64,000 nt of DNA from Tildeniella torsiva UHER 1998/13D (GTDB lineage Bacteria; Cyanobacteriota; Cyanobacteriia; Phormidesmidales; Phormidesmidaceae), in contig JAHHIH010000002.1 of assembly GCA_019358835.1 (NCBI GenBank), positions 62,001-126,000 on the forward strand. Reading direction: 5' to 3'. The position numbers and the translations under genes were made by a program. The notes under the pieces are model-generated. The model did not search any database, was not told where the DNA came from, and saw only the letters and a program-made list of their open reading frames with translations. Shown here piece by piece: positions 24,569 to 35,320 of this stretch. How positions within the stretch are numbered: position 1 is the first letter of the stretch; every line of letters begins with the position of its first letter.

Positions 24569-25708
24569 ATGCATAAAAATCAACGTTTTACTTCCATGGG
24601 ACAGCGTTTTCGCTTCGCTATCGTCAGCGACCCTCACATTGCTCGACCTGAGACGATCTACAACGGCCCCAATCGCTTTCATTTAGTAGAGGTCAGCATT
24701 CCGGGCATTGAGCAAATTTTTGACCACCTCGAAACCCTAGATTTAGATTTCTTGTTGCTGCCCGGCGACCTCACCCAGCACGGCGAATGGGTCAACCATC
24801 ACTGGCTGATCGATCGCCTCAAGCGGCTGCCCTTCCACGCCTACGTGGTGCCGGGCAACCACGATGTAATTGCGCGGGATGCGAGCGATCGCGCCATTGG
24901 CCTCCACGACTTCCCCCAGCTATACCAAGACTTTGGCTACAGCGACGGCAAAACCCTGCACTACCAGCAGGAAATTCTTCCCGGCGTGCGGCTGGTGGCG
25001 CTCAACTCCAACGCCTTTGAGCCCAACGGCGAGCAGCTGCGGGTGGGCTATGTGGATGACGCCCAGCTCGACTGGCTAGAGGCCACCCTGGCAGAATTTT
25101 CGGATGACTTGATCTTGGTGATGCTGCACCACAACGTGTTGGAGCACCTACCGGGGCAGTCCAACAGTCCGTTGGGCCAGCGCTATATGGTCAGCAATGC
25201 CGAGGCGATCATCCAGCGGCTAGAGGCGGCGGGGGTGCGGCTGATCTTCACCGGCCACCTGCATGTGCAGGATGTGGCACGCCGGGGCGACCTGTGCGAG
25301 GTGCTGACCGGGTCGCTGGTCAGCTACCCCCACCCCTACCGGATTGTGGAGATTGAGCATGGGGATGGCGAATTGCAGATGGCAGTGCGATCGCGCCGTC
25401 TCACCGCCGTACACCCTTGGGATGACTTGCAGGCCATGTCGCACCAGTGGATGTGCGATCGCGCCGAGGGGTTTATGACCAAATTTTTGATTAGCCCACC
25501 CGTAGGGCTGGCCGAGCATGAGGCGGCGGCGATCGCCCCCACCCTCAAAACCTTTTGGGCCAGCGTCGCGGCTGGTGACACCCAGATTGACCTGTCTCAC
25601 CTGCCGCCCGACGTGCAGGAACGGCTGGCCCACTTCAACTCGGTGGATAGCGACGGCAACCCCCAGGCGATCGACAACACCGCTACGCTGGTGTGGCCTG
25701 CCAGGTAA
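24569..25708 (+). CDS. calcineurin-like metallophosphoesterase
   Basis: The protein has the full dimetal phosphoesterase motif set: SDPHIA (D-x-H), LLLPGDLTQHGEW (GDxxxxG), VVPGNHDV (GNHD), MLHHNVLEH and FTGHLHVQD (GHxH). The layout resembles the class III cyclic-nucleotide phosphodiesterase (CpdA) group, but the 379-aa length exceeds CpdA by about 100 residues because of a C-terminal extension. The substrate is therefore open. An in-frame start nine codons downstream (MGQRFRFAIVSD, 24596) begins closer to the domain and may be the true one. It converges with the secreted nuclease gene and shares a terminator with it. Confidence 0.85.
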   Translation: MHKNQRFTSMGQRFRFAIVSDPHIARPETIYNGPNRFHLVEVSIPGIEQIFDHLETLDLDFLLLPGDLTQHGEWVNHHWLIDRLKRLPFHAYVVPGNHDVIARDASDRAIGLHDFPQLYQDFGYSDGKTLHYQQEILPGVRLVALNSNAFEPNGEQLRVGYVDDAQLDWLEATLAEFSDDLILVMLHHNVLEHLPGQSNSPLGQRYMVSNAEAIIQRLEAAGVRLIFTGHLHVQDVARRGDLCEVLTGSLVSYPHPYRIVEIEHGDGELQMAVRSRRLTAVHPWDDLQAMSHQWMCDRAEGFMTKFLISPPVGLAEHEAAAIAPTLKTFWASVAAGDTQIDLSHLPPDVQERLAHFNSVDSDGNPQAIDNTATLVWPAR

Positions 25709-25711
25709 AAG

Positions 25712-25744
25712 AAATCCCAGGGTTCTTGAAGAACTCTGGGATTT
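25712..25744. terminator. bidirectional terminator
   Basis: AAATCCCAGGGTTCTT (25712-25727) pairs with AAGAACTCTGGGATTT (25729-25744), 15 of 16 positions, ending in A/T runs on both sides. It separates the convergent phosphoesterase and nuclease genes. Confidence 0.8.
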
Positions 25745-25764
25745 GCCGCTAAAACCAGCTCATC

Positions 25765-28377
25765 CTAGAACACAAAGTTCTCGGCGTTGTTCAGCGCTGC
25801 CGCATCCACCCCCTCGAAGGTGATGAAGTTGGTGAACTGGGTGCGGCCACCGCCTACGCGGTCTAGCTCCAGGGAGAGTTGGGTGCGATCGCTGTTGCCC
25901 AGGCTGCGAATCTGCACCAGACCATCGGCCAAGGGGTTGCTGCCGGTGTAGCCCACGCTGGCCAGCAGGTCGGTGAAGACCAGCTTGTCGGCTCCCACTT
26001 CAAAGTCCGCAATAGTAGCCCCGGTTTGCCCGGTGCTAGTGTAGACAATCTGGTCGCGCCCGCCGCCCGTGGTGATTAAGTCGGGGCCACTACTGGCCAG
26101 AAAGATATCGCTGCGATCGCTGCCCGTGAGCACATCCCGCTGGGGTGTACCCCCGATCACGTTTGGAGCCTCAATGGTAAACCGGGCCAGCACTGGGTCG
26201 TGGTCGCTGGCCTGGAGCGCCTCGGCAAACTCGGTGTTGACATGCACTGCGTCGTACTCGGCGGTAGCGGCTAGGCTCTCGCTGACCAAAATGTGGTCGA
26301 TGGCCTGGGAACTGCCCTGGAAGATGTAGGAATAGCGCTCATTCTCAGGCAGGGTCTCAGTCAAATTGGTGAGGCCGCTGTTGGTGACCAGGTCGCGCAC
26401 GGGTGAGACAAACTCAAACTCGTTGAGATCACCCAGCACTACTAAGTTGGCGCTGGGGTCGCTGCTCAGCAGGCCGTTGACGTAGCCCTGCACCGCCGCC
26501 GACTGCGCCTGCCGTTCGTCTACAGAGCCGTTGACGGTGGGGTCTTCCTGACGGGCCTCAAAGGGTTGCTCAGTGCCGAGAATCGGTGCGCTGCCGCCTT
26601 TTGACGAGAAGTGGTTGTTCACCAGGGTCACGGTTTCGCCGTTGAACTCAAAATCGGCCACCAGGGGTAGACGGGCACCGGCAAAGGCTTCGCCCTGGGC
26701 TTGACTACCGATGGTGGCCACTGACCCCTCTACCAGGTCAACTCGGCTAGGATCGTATAGGTAGGCGGTGCGAATGTTCGCCCCAGGCTCGCCGCCGCTG
26801 GCATTGTTGGTGATGAACGGGTTGTCAATGAAGGCATAGGTGGGGCCACCCGCAGCGGCGATCGCATCCACCAGAGTTTGCAGCGTCAGATCCGCCGCTA
26901 TGACGCCATCGTTGGCTGAGCCGGTGTTATCCTGCACCTCTTGCAGGGCAATAATATCGGGGATGTTGAGGTTGTTGACGATCTGCTGGGCGATCGCACC
27001 AAACTGCCCGTTGGCAATGTCGGTATCCCCATCGCTGTCGTTGGGGTCGAGATTGAGCACGTTGTAGCTGGCCACCGTAAGCTGGTCGCTATTGCCGCTG
27101 AGGGTGCTGACCTCCCGCTGTAGGCCCGCCGCCTGAATGTTGCCCGTGAAGTCTTCGGTGGCGACAATTTGGAAGTTGCCAAAGTCGTAGTTGACTACGC
27201 CAGTGACATCCCCCAGGTTGTCGCCCACATTTACGTCGGGGAAGGCGAAGTCAAACACGCCGCTGTCGAACTGCACCTGCACCCGCTCGGGGTTGAAGTC
27301 GTCGGGGCTGAGGTTGAGTGTGCCGCGATCGCTCAGGCCAGTCGCGCCCGCGCCGTTGTCCACCACTCCAAAGATTTCGCCAAAGCCGTTGGTGCCATTC
27401 ACCACCCGCAGATCCTGGGCGGTCACCCGCATGCTCTCCAGCGACTCAAAGAAGTCGATGCCGTCAGTCTCTGGGTCAAAGCTGCCAAACGCGTCGTCGT
27501 CAATGTTTTCGGTGGGGGGCACCCGACCGCCCTGGCCCAAAACTACCGCCGCAGGCAGGTCATTGTCGGTGCTGAGAGTAGTAATAGTCAGGCTACCGCT
27601 GAGCTGAGTGGTAGATAGGTTGCGGGTAGACACACCGCCAGGGGTAAACTCCGACACGGTGCCGGTCACGTTTAACCCGTCGCCCACGGCCACTGTAGGG
27701 GCGCTGCCGGTGAACACAAAAATCGCGTCGGAGGTGGCAATATCGCCATCGCCCAGGGCGTCTTGCAGATAGAAGCCGTTGCTATCCACGGCGGTGACAA
27801 TGCCCATAGTCGAGACCGTCTGGCCCACCAGCGTCGAGCTGTGCCCCGCCCCTTGAATGCTATAAATCGCCGTCGGCTCTAGATCGCCGCCGCCGTTATC
27901 ACCGCCGCCGTCATCCGCGCTGTTGACCGTCCCTTTGGTCGCCGCTAGGGGGCCAGTCCAGACCCCGTCAATGAGCTGTAGCGATTGGCCAACGAGGGTG
28001 GCACCATCTTCTTCGACGCCAATATTCACACTGGTGAGGCCGTCGGCAGGGCCGCCCACCGCCGTAAACGAACCCTCGTAACTGAGGAATTCCAGCACAT
28101 TGCCCTCGGCATCGACCAGGGCAACCCCATCGGGTACGCCATTCTGAAGGCCGTTAACCGGGAAATCGACCGCGATCGTACCCTGGCCATTGCTCTGATT
28201 GGCCACCACGCCGCTGAGGGCAACGGTGCCGTAGACTGTGCCACCATTGCCGTTGTACAGCACCAGGCTGTAGCCGGTTAAATCGGTGCCCATGGGGGCC
28301 GAGATTTCGATAAATTCGCCGACATCGGTGCCGATGTTATCGTAATGCAGTTCGCTAATAAAAACTGAAGTTGTCAT
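25765..28377 (-). CDS. secreted ExeM/NucH-like nuclease with lamin-tail and RTX-type regions
   Basis: The roughly 870-aa protein starts with a lamin-tail domain (VFISELHYDNIGTDVGEFIE), then an OB-like segment as in ExeM (VSTMGIVTAVDSNGFYLQDA). A DNase I-type endonuclease/exonuclease/phosphatase domain follows: LTVASYNVLNLDPND, IIALQEVQDN, LVNNHFSSKGG, VVLGDLNEFEF and ASDHDPVLARF. The C-terminus has GGTPQRDVLTGSDRSDIFLA and DLITTGGGRDQIVY, RTX-like calcium-binding repeats that usually mark type I secretion. No Sec signal peptide is present, which fits that route. It probably degrades extracellular DNA. I prefer the Met at 28377 over the one three codons upstream. Confidence 0.85.
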   Translation of the reverse strand: MTTSVFISELHYDNIGTDVGEFIEISAPMGTDLTGYSLVLYNGNGGTVYGTVALSGVVANQSNGQGTIAVDFPVNGLQNGVPDGVALVDAEGNVLEFLSYEGSFTAVGGPADGLTSVNIGVEEDGATLVGQSLQLIDGVWTGPLAATKGTVNSADDGGGDNGGGDLEPTAIYSIQGAGHSSTLVGQTVSTMGIVTAVDSNGFYLQDALGDGDIATSDAIFVFTGSAPTVAVGDGLNVTGTVSEFTPGGVSTRNLSTTQLSGSLTITTLSTDNDLPAAVVLGQGGRVPPTENIDDDAFGSFDPETDGIDFFESLESMRVTAQDLRVVNGTNGFGEIFGVVDNGAGATGLSDRGTLNLSPDDFNPERVQVQFDSGVFDFAFPDVNVGDNLGDVTGVVNYDFGNFQIVATEDFTGNIQAAGLQREVSTLSGNSDQLTVASYNVLNLDPNDSDGDTDIANGQFGAIAQQIVNNLNIPDIIALQEVQDNTGSANDGVIAADLTLQTLVDAIAAAGGPTYAFIDNPFITNNASGGEPGANIRTAYLYDPSRVDLVEGSVATIGSQAQGEAFAGARLPLVADFEFNGETVTLVNNHFSSKGGSAPILGTEQPFEARQEDPTVNGSVDERQAQSAAVQGYVNGLLSSDPSANLVVLGDLNEFEFVSPVRDLVTNSGLTNLTETLPENERYSYIFQGSSQAIDHILVSESLAATAEYDAVHVNTEFAEALQASDHDPVLARFTIEAPNVIGGTPQRDVLTGSDRSDIFLASSGPDLITTGGGRDQIVYTSTGQTGATIADFEVGADKLVFTDLLASVGYTGSNPLADGLVQIRSLGNSDRTQLSLELDRVGGGRTQFTNFITFEGVDAAALNNAENFVF

Positions 28378-28386
28378 GAGAATCAA

Positions 28387-28863
28387 TTACTCCCAAAAAA
28401 TCGATTTTTAGCCGCACAAAATCCACTCCATGGCGCATGGAGCTTACATTTCGCACAGGCTTCTACGCCTTTCAAATACTTAGGCACTCTGAACAGCAGA
28501 GCGCGGCAGACTGACCTAGCAAAAGGCAAATTCAGGTCAACCCAACAGCGAACTTTGCCTGAAACAAAGTTCTAACTAGCTATTCTCTAGGAGGGCATTG
28601 CGGCTCCAAAACTTGCTCTCCAAACACGTTATTAAACATGTCTGAAATGTCAGTGTTTTTACATAAACAGACTATCAGAGGGGCAGCGGCAGTCGGTAAA
28701 GGGTTGTTTAAAAGTGCTTTAAGCTACCGGGCCTTTGCACAAGCTTTATAAAGGCCCAGCGCTTCACTCCTAACTGGCGACGGCATGATGCCCTCGGCGC
28801 TTTAAAATAGAACGCCTGAAGGTGGGAAATTTTAGACGTTAAGCGTGGCAGGAGAGCAGGCCG
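28387..28863. other. intergenic region with no recognised gene
   Basis: This 477-bp gap between the divergent nuclease and ttcA genes must hold both promoters. I found no convincing ORF, hairpin or RNA motif. Confidence 0.4.
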
Positions 28864-29802
28864 ATGGCCGGAGTTAAGCAGCCCACTTCCAACAGCTTTA
28901 AGAAGCTCCAGGGGTTTTTGCGATCGCGCGTCGGCCAGGCGATCGCCGACTACGGCATGATCCACGAGGGCGATCGCGTCATGGTCTGTGTCTCGGGCGG
29001 CAAAGACTCCCACACCCTGCTCGATATTCTGCGCCACCTCCAGCGCCACGCCCCCATTCACTTCGACCTGCTGGCGGTGAATCTCGATCAAAAGCAGCCG
29101 GGCTTCCCTGCCCAGGTGCTGCCGGAGTATTTTGAGGCGATCGGCGTGCCCTACCGCATCGTCGAGCAAGACACCTACAGCACTGTCAAGCGCGTGATTC
29201 CAGAAGGCAAAACCATGTGCAGCCTGTGCTCGCGCCTGCGGCGGGGCATTCTCTACCGGGTCGCCGCAGAAGAAGGGGCTACCAAGATTGCCCTCGGCCA
29301 CCACCGCGACGACATGATCGAGACGCTGTTTCTCAATATGTTCCACGGCGGCAGGCTCAAGGCCATGCCCCCCAAGCTGCTGACCGACGATCGCCGCCAC
29401 ATCGTCATTCGGCCCCTGGCCTACTGCCCCGAGGCCGACATCGCCCGCTACGCCCGCTACCGCGAGTTTCCGATTATTCCCTGCACGCTGTGCGGGTCGC
29501 AGGCTAATTTACAGCGCGCCCAAATTAAAGACATGCTGCAAACCTGGGAAAAACAGTGGCCCGGTCGCACCGAAACCCTGTTTCGCAGCCTGCAAAACGT
29601 CGCCCCCTCCCAGCTCGCCGACCCCACCCTGTTCGACTTTGGTGGGTTAGAGTCAGCCCAGATTGTTCCGACCGACGATGATGTCAGGGATGAAGATGGG
29701 GATGCGATCGCTACCGAATTAGAGGCCGAGTTTGACCCGGCCATGGCGCTGTTTGCCGATGGACTACCGCTATCAATGGGTGCTGGGGCGGCAGAACGCT
29801 AA
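28864..29802 (+). CDS. ttcA: tRNA 2-thiocytidine(32) synthetase TtcA
   Basis: TtcA thiolates cytidine 32 in some tRNAs, using ATP and an iron-sulphur cluster. The PP-loop is [11 protein letters not shown] (about 43-53). The cluster cysteines are in MCSLCSR (C-x-x-C, about 119-122) and the partner cysteine region [14 protein letters not shown] near 207-210. [17 protein letters not shown] is the conserved adenylation-domain segment. At 312 aa it is family-sized; the last 70 residues are acidic and variable. Together with trmB and the tRNA gene this gives a local tRNA-biology grouping, probably by chance. Confidence 0.92.
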   Translation: MAGVKQPTSNSFKKLQGFLRSRVGQAIADYGMIHEGDRVMVCVSGGKDSHTLLDILRHLQRHAPIHFDLLAVNLDQKQPGFPAQVLPEYFEAIGVPYRIVEQDTYSTVKRVIPEGKTMCSLCSRLRRGILYRVAAEEGATKIALGHHRDDMIETLFLNMFHGGRLKAMPPKLLTDDRRHIVIRPLAYCPEADIARYARYREFPIIPCTLCGSQANLQRAQIKDMLQTWEKQWPGRTETLFRSLQNVAPSQLADPTLFDFGGLESAQIVPTDDDVRDEDGDAIATELEAEFDPAMALFADGLPLSMGAGAAER

Positions 29803-29812
29803 GGCTCCTAGT

Positions 29813-30277
29813 CTACTGGGGCAGGTACTTGCGATCGCGCACCTGCTCTTGAGTAAATGGGCTCTCGACTGGAAAATTCTCTAGGCCAACCCCAGTCTCT
29901 GTGGCGGTTAAATCGCGAGCCTCCTGGTAGCAGTCGGCAAATATCTGGTCAAAATAAGGTGTCAGGCTGGGGCTCGTGGTCAGCAATTCCTGTAGCCGAC
30001 GGCGATGCTCTTTGAGGGTAAACCGCCAGCTGTTAGAGCGCTGCCCCGGCTGGTAGGCGTACTTGAGCAAATGCATCAGCACTACGATTAGGCTGCTGGT
30101 CAATGCCCGTTTTTCGCTGCGCCCCATGTCGGTTAATTCTTCAAGTAAGTTAGCGATATCTACCTCCGCGAGTCGGCCCGCCGTCAGCAGCTGGCACGTC
30201 GTGTCAAGCCACAGAGCGTAGTCTTGCTCGTAGAGACTGGCTAGTGAACCAGCCAGGGCACCAGTTCGAGACGACAT
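29813..30277 (-). CDS. DUF29-family protein
   Basis: DUF29 proteins are small helical proteins abundant in cyanobacteria with no known function. The 154-aa sequence has the family features: LYEQDYALWLDTTCQLLTAG, DIANLLEELTDMGRSEKRAL, then a helix LLKYAYQPGQRSNSWRFTLK and ARDLTATETG near the end. The gene is convergent with ttcA (10-bp gap) and downstream of metH. Confidence 0.85.
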   Translation of the reverse strand: MSSRTGALAGSLASLYEQDYALWLDTTCQLLTAGRLAEVDIANLLEELTDMGRSEKRALTSSLIVVLMHLLKYAYQPGQRSNSWRFTLKEHRRRLQELLTTSPSLTPYFDQIFADCYQEARDLTATETGVGLENFPVESPFTQEQVRDRKYLPQ

Positions 30278-30362
30278 GGCGACAGCCCTTATAAACTTGC
30301 ACTGCCATTGTAAGCGTGTGAAGAGGATGATGCAGCCATAAGCAAGGTGGCGAACGGCTAGT

Positions 30363-33300
30363 CTAGGCGCTAAAGTACTTCGCCGCCGGGTGGTAGGCCA
30401 CGATCGCCGTCGTTGACTGCTCGGGGTACAGCTGCTCGCTCTCGTCGATGGTTAGGCCAATCTGCTCAGCCTTGAGCAGTTCTAGCTGCACCGGCTGGTC
30501 GGCCATATTGGGGCAGGCCGGGTAGCCAAAGCTGTAGCGCGACCCCTGGTACCGCTGCTGAAGCACCTCCCGCAGTGTGGCAGGTTCCAGCTCGCCAAAG
30601 CCCAGCTCGCGGCGAATGCGGGTGTGACACCACTCCGCCAGGGCCTCCGCCGTCTGCACCGACAGACCGTAGTAGTAGAGGTAGTCGGTATAGCGATCGG
30701 CCTTAAAGAGGCTCTGGGCAAACTCCGTGGCAATTTCGCCCACCGTCACCGCCTGCATGGGAAACACGTCGAACTCGCCGGGCTTAGCGATCTCTTTGGG
30801 CAAAAAGAAGTCGGCAATACACAGCCGCCGCAGGGATTTTTGACGGGGGAAGGTGAATGTTGCCACCGGCAGGGGCAAATGGCCATTTACCCCTACGTCG
30901 AGATTCTCAACAACCGACGGATCGTAAATGTGCAAGCTATTACCCTCTGCTAGGCAGGGGAAGTAGCCGTAGACCAGTTGGGGATGGAGCAGGTTTTCGG
31001 AGAGAATCCGCTGCTTCCAAGTAGCCAGAATGGGATGTACCGTCTCCTGCAAGAACGCATCGTACTCCTCGCGGGATTGCTCCTGGGGTTTGCGAAACTG
31101 CCACTGGCCGACGAATAGCGCCTGCAAGTCGAGGTAGCCAAACACCTCTTCCAGCGAAATATCCGCTGGGGTGAGCACGCGGGTTCCCCAGAAGGGCGGG
31201 GTGGGGCGGGGGATGGCGGGGTCTACGGCGTCGGAGCGGGTGGTGTCGAGGGGAGTGGAGAGTGGGGAGTGGGGGGTGGGGAGTTCGGCTTCAGTGTCTA
31301 AATTTTGTTCGCGTAGCGTCTCCGGAGGAGAAATTTTGAATTTTGAATTTTGAATTTCTTCTCCCGCCACTGACTCCTCATCCAAGAATCCCTTCAAGTC
31401 ATCCCACTTACTTTCGGCCTTCGCGGGCATCAGCTTATCCATAAAGTGCAGATCCGAGAAGGCGTCTTTGCCGTAGACAACCTTGCCCTTGTAGGTGTTC
31501 TGGCAGTCTTCGTGGACAAACTTGGGCGTCAGGGCCGCGCCGCCGAGAATGACGGGCACGGTGATGCCCTCTTGATTGAAGGTCTCCAGGTTGTCTTTCA
31601 TGAAGGCGGTCGATTTGACCAGCAGGCCGCTCATGGCGATGCAGTCGGCGTGGTGCTCGCGGTAGGCCTGGATGATCGCCTCCACGGGCTGCTTGATGCC
31701 CAGGTTGACCACCTTGTAGCCGTTGTTCGACAGAATGATATCCACCAGGTTTTTGCCGATGTCGTGCACGTCGCCCTTGACCGTGGCGATGATGAAGGTG
31801 CCCTTGCCGGAGCCGTCGCTGTCGGCCTTTTCCATGTAGGGTTCCAAATACGCCACAGCAGCTTTCATGGTCTGGGCCGATTGCAGCACAAAGGGCAGCT
31901 GCATTTGCCCCGAGCCAAACAGTTCGCCCACCACCTTCATGCCGTCGAGCAAAAAGGTGTTGATGATCTCCAGCGGCGGGTAGGTTTCCAGGGCTTTAGC
32001 CAGGGCGTCGTCGAGGCCGATGCGTTCGCCGTCGATAATGTGCTGCTTGAGCTGTTCGTCGATGGGCAGGTCTTTGGCGATCGCCTCCTTTTTCTTCAGG
32101 CTCTTGCCCTCAAACAGGGTGGTGAGCTTGGTCAGCGGGTCGTAGGAGACAATGTCGCCGTCAAACTCGCGGCGATCGTAGATCAGGTCGCGGCAGACTT
32201 TTTGGTGGTCGGGGTCAATCTTCGCCAAAGGCAAAATCTTGGCGGCGCTGACGATCGCCCCATCCAGCCCCACCTGCATCGCCTCATGGAGAAACACCGA
32301 GTTGAGGGTAACGCGGGCCACCGGGCTGAGGCCAAAGGAGACATTCGACACCCCCAGCATGATGTGGCTACCGGGCAGGTTTTCGCGAATCAGCCGAATC
32401 GATTCGAGGGTTTCGCGACCGTTAACCCGGTCTTCCTCGATGCCCGTCGAGATCGGCAGGGCCAGGGTGTCAAAGAAAAGCTCGTGGGCGGGGATGCCGT
32501 ACTCTAGTGCGTCGCGATAGGCGCGCTGGGCGATCTGGAACTTCTTCTCGGCGGTGCGGCCCATGCCGTCTTCATCAATGGTGCCGACAACGATGCCCGC
32601 GCCGTACTTCTTCGCCAGCTCTAGGACTTTAAAGAAGCGATCGTCGCCATCTTCGTAGTTGGTAGAGTTGAGAATGCACTTGCCCCCGGCCACCTTCAGC
32701 CCGGCCTCCATCTTCTGCCACTCGGTAGAGTCGAGCATCAGCGGCAGGGTGACGTTAGTGACCAGGCGCGAGACCAACTCGTGCATATCGCGCTCGCCAT
32801 CGCGCCCCACGTAGTCCACGTTCACGTCGAGGACGTGGGCACCTTCTTTAACCTGTTCTCTGGCCAGCGCCACCAGCCCATCCCAATCCTCCGCATTCAA
32901 CATCTCGCGGCATTTCTTAGAGCCGCTGGCGTTCAGCCGTTCCCCCACGATCAGGAATGAGTTGTCTTGGTCGTAGGGCTGGGGACTGTAGATCGAAGCG
33001 GCGGAAGGAGTGTAGTTGAGGAGAGGGCGGGGGTCGGGGTAATGAACCGTAGGGGCAGACCCACGTGTCTGCCCTAAATTTTGAGTGTTGAATTTTGAAT
33101 TTTGAATTGACCGCACAGGCCTTTCCCTGGGCCGCAAATCCTTCGCCAATTCCGCCAGTTGTGCAATATGCTCAGGCCGCGTACCGCAGCAGCCGCCGAT
33201 TACCTGCACGCCGAGGTCTTCGATGAAGTGCATCAGCGACATGCGCAGCTCCATTGGGGTGAGGCGGTAGACGGCGTGGCCGCCCACATTCTCGGGCAGA

Positions 33301-34070
33301 CCCGCGTTGGGGATGCAGGAGATCACAAAGGGCGACTGCTCGGCCAGGTGCTTGACGTGGTCTTTCATCAAGTCGGGGCCGGTGGCGCAGTTGAGGCCCA
33401 GAATGTCGATGGGGTAGGGTTCGAGGATGGCCAGGGCGGCGGCCATTTCGGTGCCGACGAGCATGGTGCCCTGCTGCTCCATGGTGACGGAGACCATGAG
33501 CGGCAGGCGCTTGCCGGTGGCGACAAAAGCTTCTTCGATGCCGTTGAGGGCGGCTTTAATTTGCAGTACGTCCTGGCAGGTTTCCACCAGCATCAGGTCT
33601 ACGCCGCCGTCGATCAGCCCCTTCGCCTGATCGACGTAGGAGTCTTTGAGGGTGTCGAAGTCGATGTGTCCGAGGGTGGGGAGTTTAGTGCCTGGCCCCA
33701 TGGAGCCAGCCACAAAGCGGGGTTTCTCTGGGGTGGAGTATTCGTCGGCGACGCGGCGGGCCAGGGCGGCGGCGGTTTTGTTGAGTTCGTAGGCGCGATC
33801 GGCCAGGTCGTATTCGGCCAGCACGATCGCAGTGCCGCCGAAGGTGTCGGTTTCAATCACGTCGGCTCCCGCTTCGAGGAACCCACGGTGGACGATCTCA
33901 ACCGCCTTGGGGTTGGTGAACACCAGGTATTCATTGCAGCCTTCATACTCGGGGCCGCCGAAGTCTTCCGCCGTCAGGTTTTGCACCTGGAGGTTGGTAC
34001 CCATCGCGCCATCGAAGACCATGACGGGGCGATCGGAGCTGTGGAGGCGATCGAGAAAGGCGCTAGACAT
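30363..34070 (-). CDS. metH: cobalamin-dependent methionine synthase MetH
   Basis: MetH moves the methyl group of 5-methyl-tetrahydrofolate to homocysteine. Four modules appear in order: homocysteine/zinc domain (1-320, zinc ligands in [11 protein letters not shown]), pterin domain (about 370-640), cobalamin domain with [13 protein letters not shown] (D-x-H-x-x-G), and the AdoMet reactivation domain (about 960-1235) with [10 protein letters not shown]. At 1235 aa it is longer than usual because both interdomain linkers (about 320-375 and 895-955) contain translated heptanucleotide repeats (NSKFNTQN and NSKFKI). I saw no cobalamin riboswitch in the short upstream gap. Confidence 0.96.
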   Translation of the reverse strand: MSSAFLDRLHSSDRPVMVFDGAMGTNLQVQNLTAEDFGGPEYEGCNEYLVFTNPKAVEIVHRGFLEAGADVIETDTFGGTAIVLAEYDLADRAYELNKTAAALARRVADEYSTPEKPRFVAGSMGPGTKLPTLGHIDFDTLKDSYVDQAKGLIDGGVDLMLVETCQDVLQIKAALNGIEEAFVATGKRLPLMVSVTMEQQGTMLVGTEMAAALAILEPYPIDILGLNCATGPDLMKDHVKHLAEQSPFVISCIPNAGLPENVGGHAVYRLTPMELRMSLMHFIEDLGVQVIGGCCGTRPEHIAQLAELAKDLRPRERPVRSIQNSKFNTQNLGQTRGSAPTVHYPDPRPLLNYTPSAASIYSPQPYDQDNSFLIVGERLNASGSKKCREMLNAEDWDGLVALAREQVKEGAHVLDVNVDYVGRDGERDMHELVSRLVTNVTLPLMLDSTEWQKMEAGLKVAGGKCILNSTNYEDGDDRFFKVLELAKKYGAGIVVGTIDEDGMGRTAEKKFQIAQRAYRDALEYGIPAHELFFDTLALPISTGIEEDRVNGRETLESIRLIRENLPGSHIMLGVSNVSFGLSPVARVTLNSVFLHEAMQVGLDGAIVSAAKILPLAKIDPDHQKVCRDLIYDRREFDGDIVSYDPLTKLTTLFEGKSLKKKEAIAKDLPIDEQLKQHIIDGERIGLDDALAKALETYPPLEIINTFLLDGMKVVGELFGSGQMQLPFVLQSAQTMKAAVAYLEPYMEKADSDGSGKGTFIIATVKGDVHDIGKNLVDIILSNNGYKVVNLGIKQPVEAIIQAYREHHADCIAMSGLLVKSTAFMKDNLETFNQEGITVPVILGGAALTPKFVHEDCQNTYKGKVVYGKDAFSDLHFMDKLMPAKAESKWDDLKGFLDEESVAGEEIQNSKFKISPPETLREQNLDTEAELPTPHSPLSTPLDTTRSDAVDPAIPRPTPPFWGTRVLTPADISLEEVFGYLDLQALFVGQWQFRKPQEQSREEYDAFLQETVHPILATWKQRILSENLLHPQLVYGYFPCLAEGNSLHIYDPSVVENLDVGVNGHLPLPVATFTFPRQKSLRRLCIADFFLPKEIAKPGEFDVFPMQAVTVGEIATEFAQSLFKADRYTDYLYYYGLSVQTAEALAEWCHTRIRRELGFGELEPATLREVLQQRYQGSRYSFGYPACPNMADQPVQLELLKAEQIGLTIDESEQLYPEQSTTAIVAYHPAAKYFSA

Positions 34071-34170
34071 GGGGCTTTAGAAGGGGATTGCGGCAGAGAT
34101 CACCTATTATCAACCATTGCCCCCAAAGAACGCATCCGAAACCTAGCTTCCCAGGACTACAGCAGATTCC

Positions 34171-34722
34171 CTAGCGCGGATCGATGGAAGGAGCCCGATC
34201 GACCAGGCGAATCTGGTTTTGCCGCTCGACCACGGTGACCAGGGGCAGTGGTTTGCGGGCTGGCCCTCGCAGCACCCGGCCCTCAGCATCAAATTTAGAG
34301 CCGTGGCAGGGGCAGGCAAAACGGTTTTGGTCGGCCTGCCAGATGACGGCGCAGCCCCGGTGCGGGCAGACGGGGCGCAGCCCGTAAGGGGCCAGAGCTG
34401 GACCTTCGTTAATCACAAGGTAGGTGACGCTGGGTAGCCCCTGCACCGGCTGAGGAATGCCGGTAGTGGTGGTGGGCAAGAAGGTATCGACGGCGATCGC
34501 ATTCCCCGCCGCGTCCAGCGCCTGCACCCCTGGCAAATAGTCGAGGCAGCGAGAATTCTGCGGAAACATTGAGCACAGCTCTTCGAGGTCTTGGCCCGCC
34601 GCTGGCTGGGGCCGTGAGAACACCATGGCGATCGCCCCCAAGCTGCCCCCAGCCATATACCTGAGCAGATGTCGTCGGTTCAGGGGTCTGGGCTTAGACT
34701 GGGAATGCGAGGAATGGGTCAT
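34171..34722 (-). CDS. Tat-exported Rieske 2Fe-2S protein
   Basis: The N-terminus has a twin-arginine signal (LNRRHLLRYMAGGSLGAIAM). The Rieske cluster motifs are CPHRGC and CPCHGSKFDAEG, the two Cys-His pairs that hold the 2Fe-2S centre. It is about 183 aa, similar to PetC, but with a distinctive CSMFPQNSRCLDYLPG segment and no clear transmembrane anchor beyond the signal. It may be a PetC-like side protein or the electron-transfer part of another periplasmic/lumenal enzyme. It stands alone between metH and uraH. I chose the second Met (34722). Confidence 0.82.
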   Translation of the reverse strand: MTHSSHSQSKPRPLNRRHLLRYMAGGSLGAIAMVFSRPQPAAGQDLEELCSMFPQNSRCLDYLPGVQALDAAGNAIAVDTFLPTTTTGIPQPVQGLPSVTYLVINEGPALAPYGLRPVCPHRGCAVIWQADQNRFACPCHGSKFDAEGRVLRGPARKPLPLVTVVERQNQIRLVDRAPSIDPR

Positions 34723-34960
34723 ATAGTCCAAACTGCCTGTCGAAGAGCTGTAAAAATCTTGAAAACCGATCTGTTCGCTAAGGTCAGGCTAACGAACAAT
34801 CTCGCTCTCCGCAAAGGGCAGGCCAAGGCTGTGGGCAGCCAAAAAACACAGACTGCTGATGTCTGAGTACAGTATTCCGAATTATTCGGGTTGCACCGCC
34901 ATCCAAGGGCTTCTTACTATATGCTTTGTCTGTAGTTATCTGGCATGATTCATCACTGCA

Positions 34961-35320
34961 ATGGGCAGACTATCCACCCACGTTCTCGATACGGCCCTGG
35001 GTAAGCCCGCCGCCTCGCTGCGGCTCACAGTCTGGGCCATTAATAATGAAGCCGACATCAAAACGGCGCTAAAAACCGTCGAAACTAACAGCGATGGCCG
35101 CACCGATGAACCCCTGCTAGAGGGCGATGAGTTGCACAAAGGCACCTACGAGATCACCTTTGATGTGGCGGCCTATTTTGCCAAAACGGGGGCAGCGCTT
35201 TCTGAACCACCGTTTCTAGACCAAATACCCGTTCGGTTTACGATCGCTGACCCCAGCGGCAACTTCCACGTGCCGCTATTGGTATCGCCTTGGTCCTACA
35301 GCACCTACCGGGGCAGCTAG
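34961..35320 (+). CDS. uraH: 5-hydroxyisourate hydrolase
   Basis: This transthyretin-like enzyme hydrolyses 5-hydroxyisourate in urate breakdown. The 119-aa protein begins [20 protein letters not shown], the N-terminal signature, has the central [17 protein letters not shown], and ends with the diagnostic YRGS. The conserved His in STHVLD, an arginine in IPVRFTI and a His in [18 protein letters not shown] supply the active site. Its last bases overlap the end of the convergent GGDEF gene by 4 bp. Confidence 0.94.
   Translation: MGRLSTHVLDTALGKPAASLRLTVWAINNEADIKTALKTVETNSDGRTDEPLLEGDELHKGTYEITFDVAAYFAKTGAALSEPPFLDQIPVRFTIADPSGNFHVPLLVSPWSYSTYRGS

Noticed and set aside
34071-34170. Cobalamin riboswitch upstream of metH
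   Set aside because: The gap to the next gene is about 100 bp and shows no B12-box-like sequence.
31446-34238. Long plus-strand frames opposite metH
   Set aside because: They lie wholly antisense to a well-recognised enzyme and have the amino-acid make-up of shadow frames.
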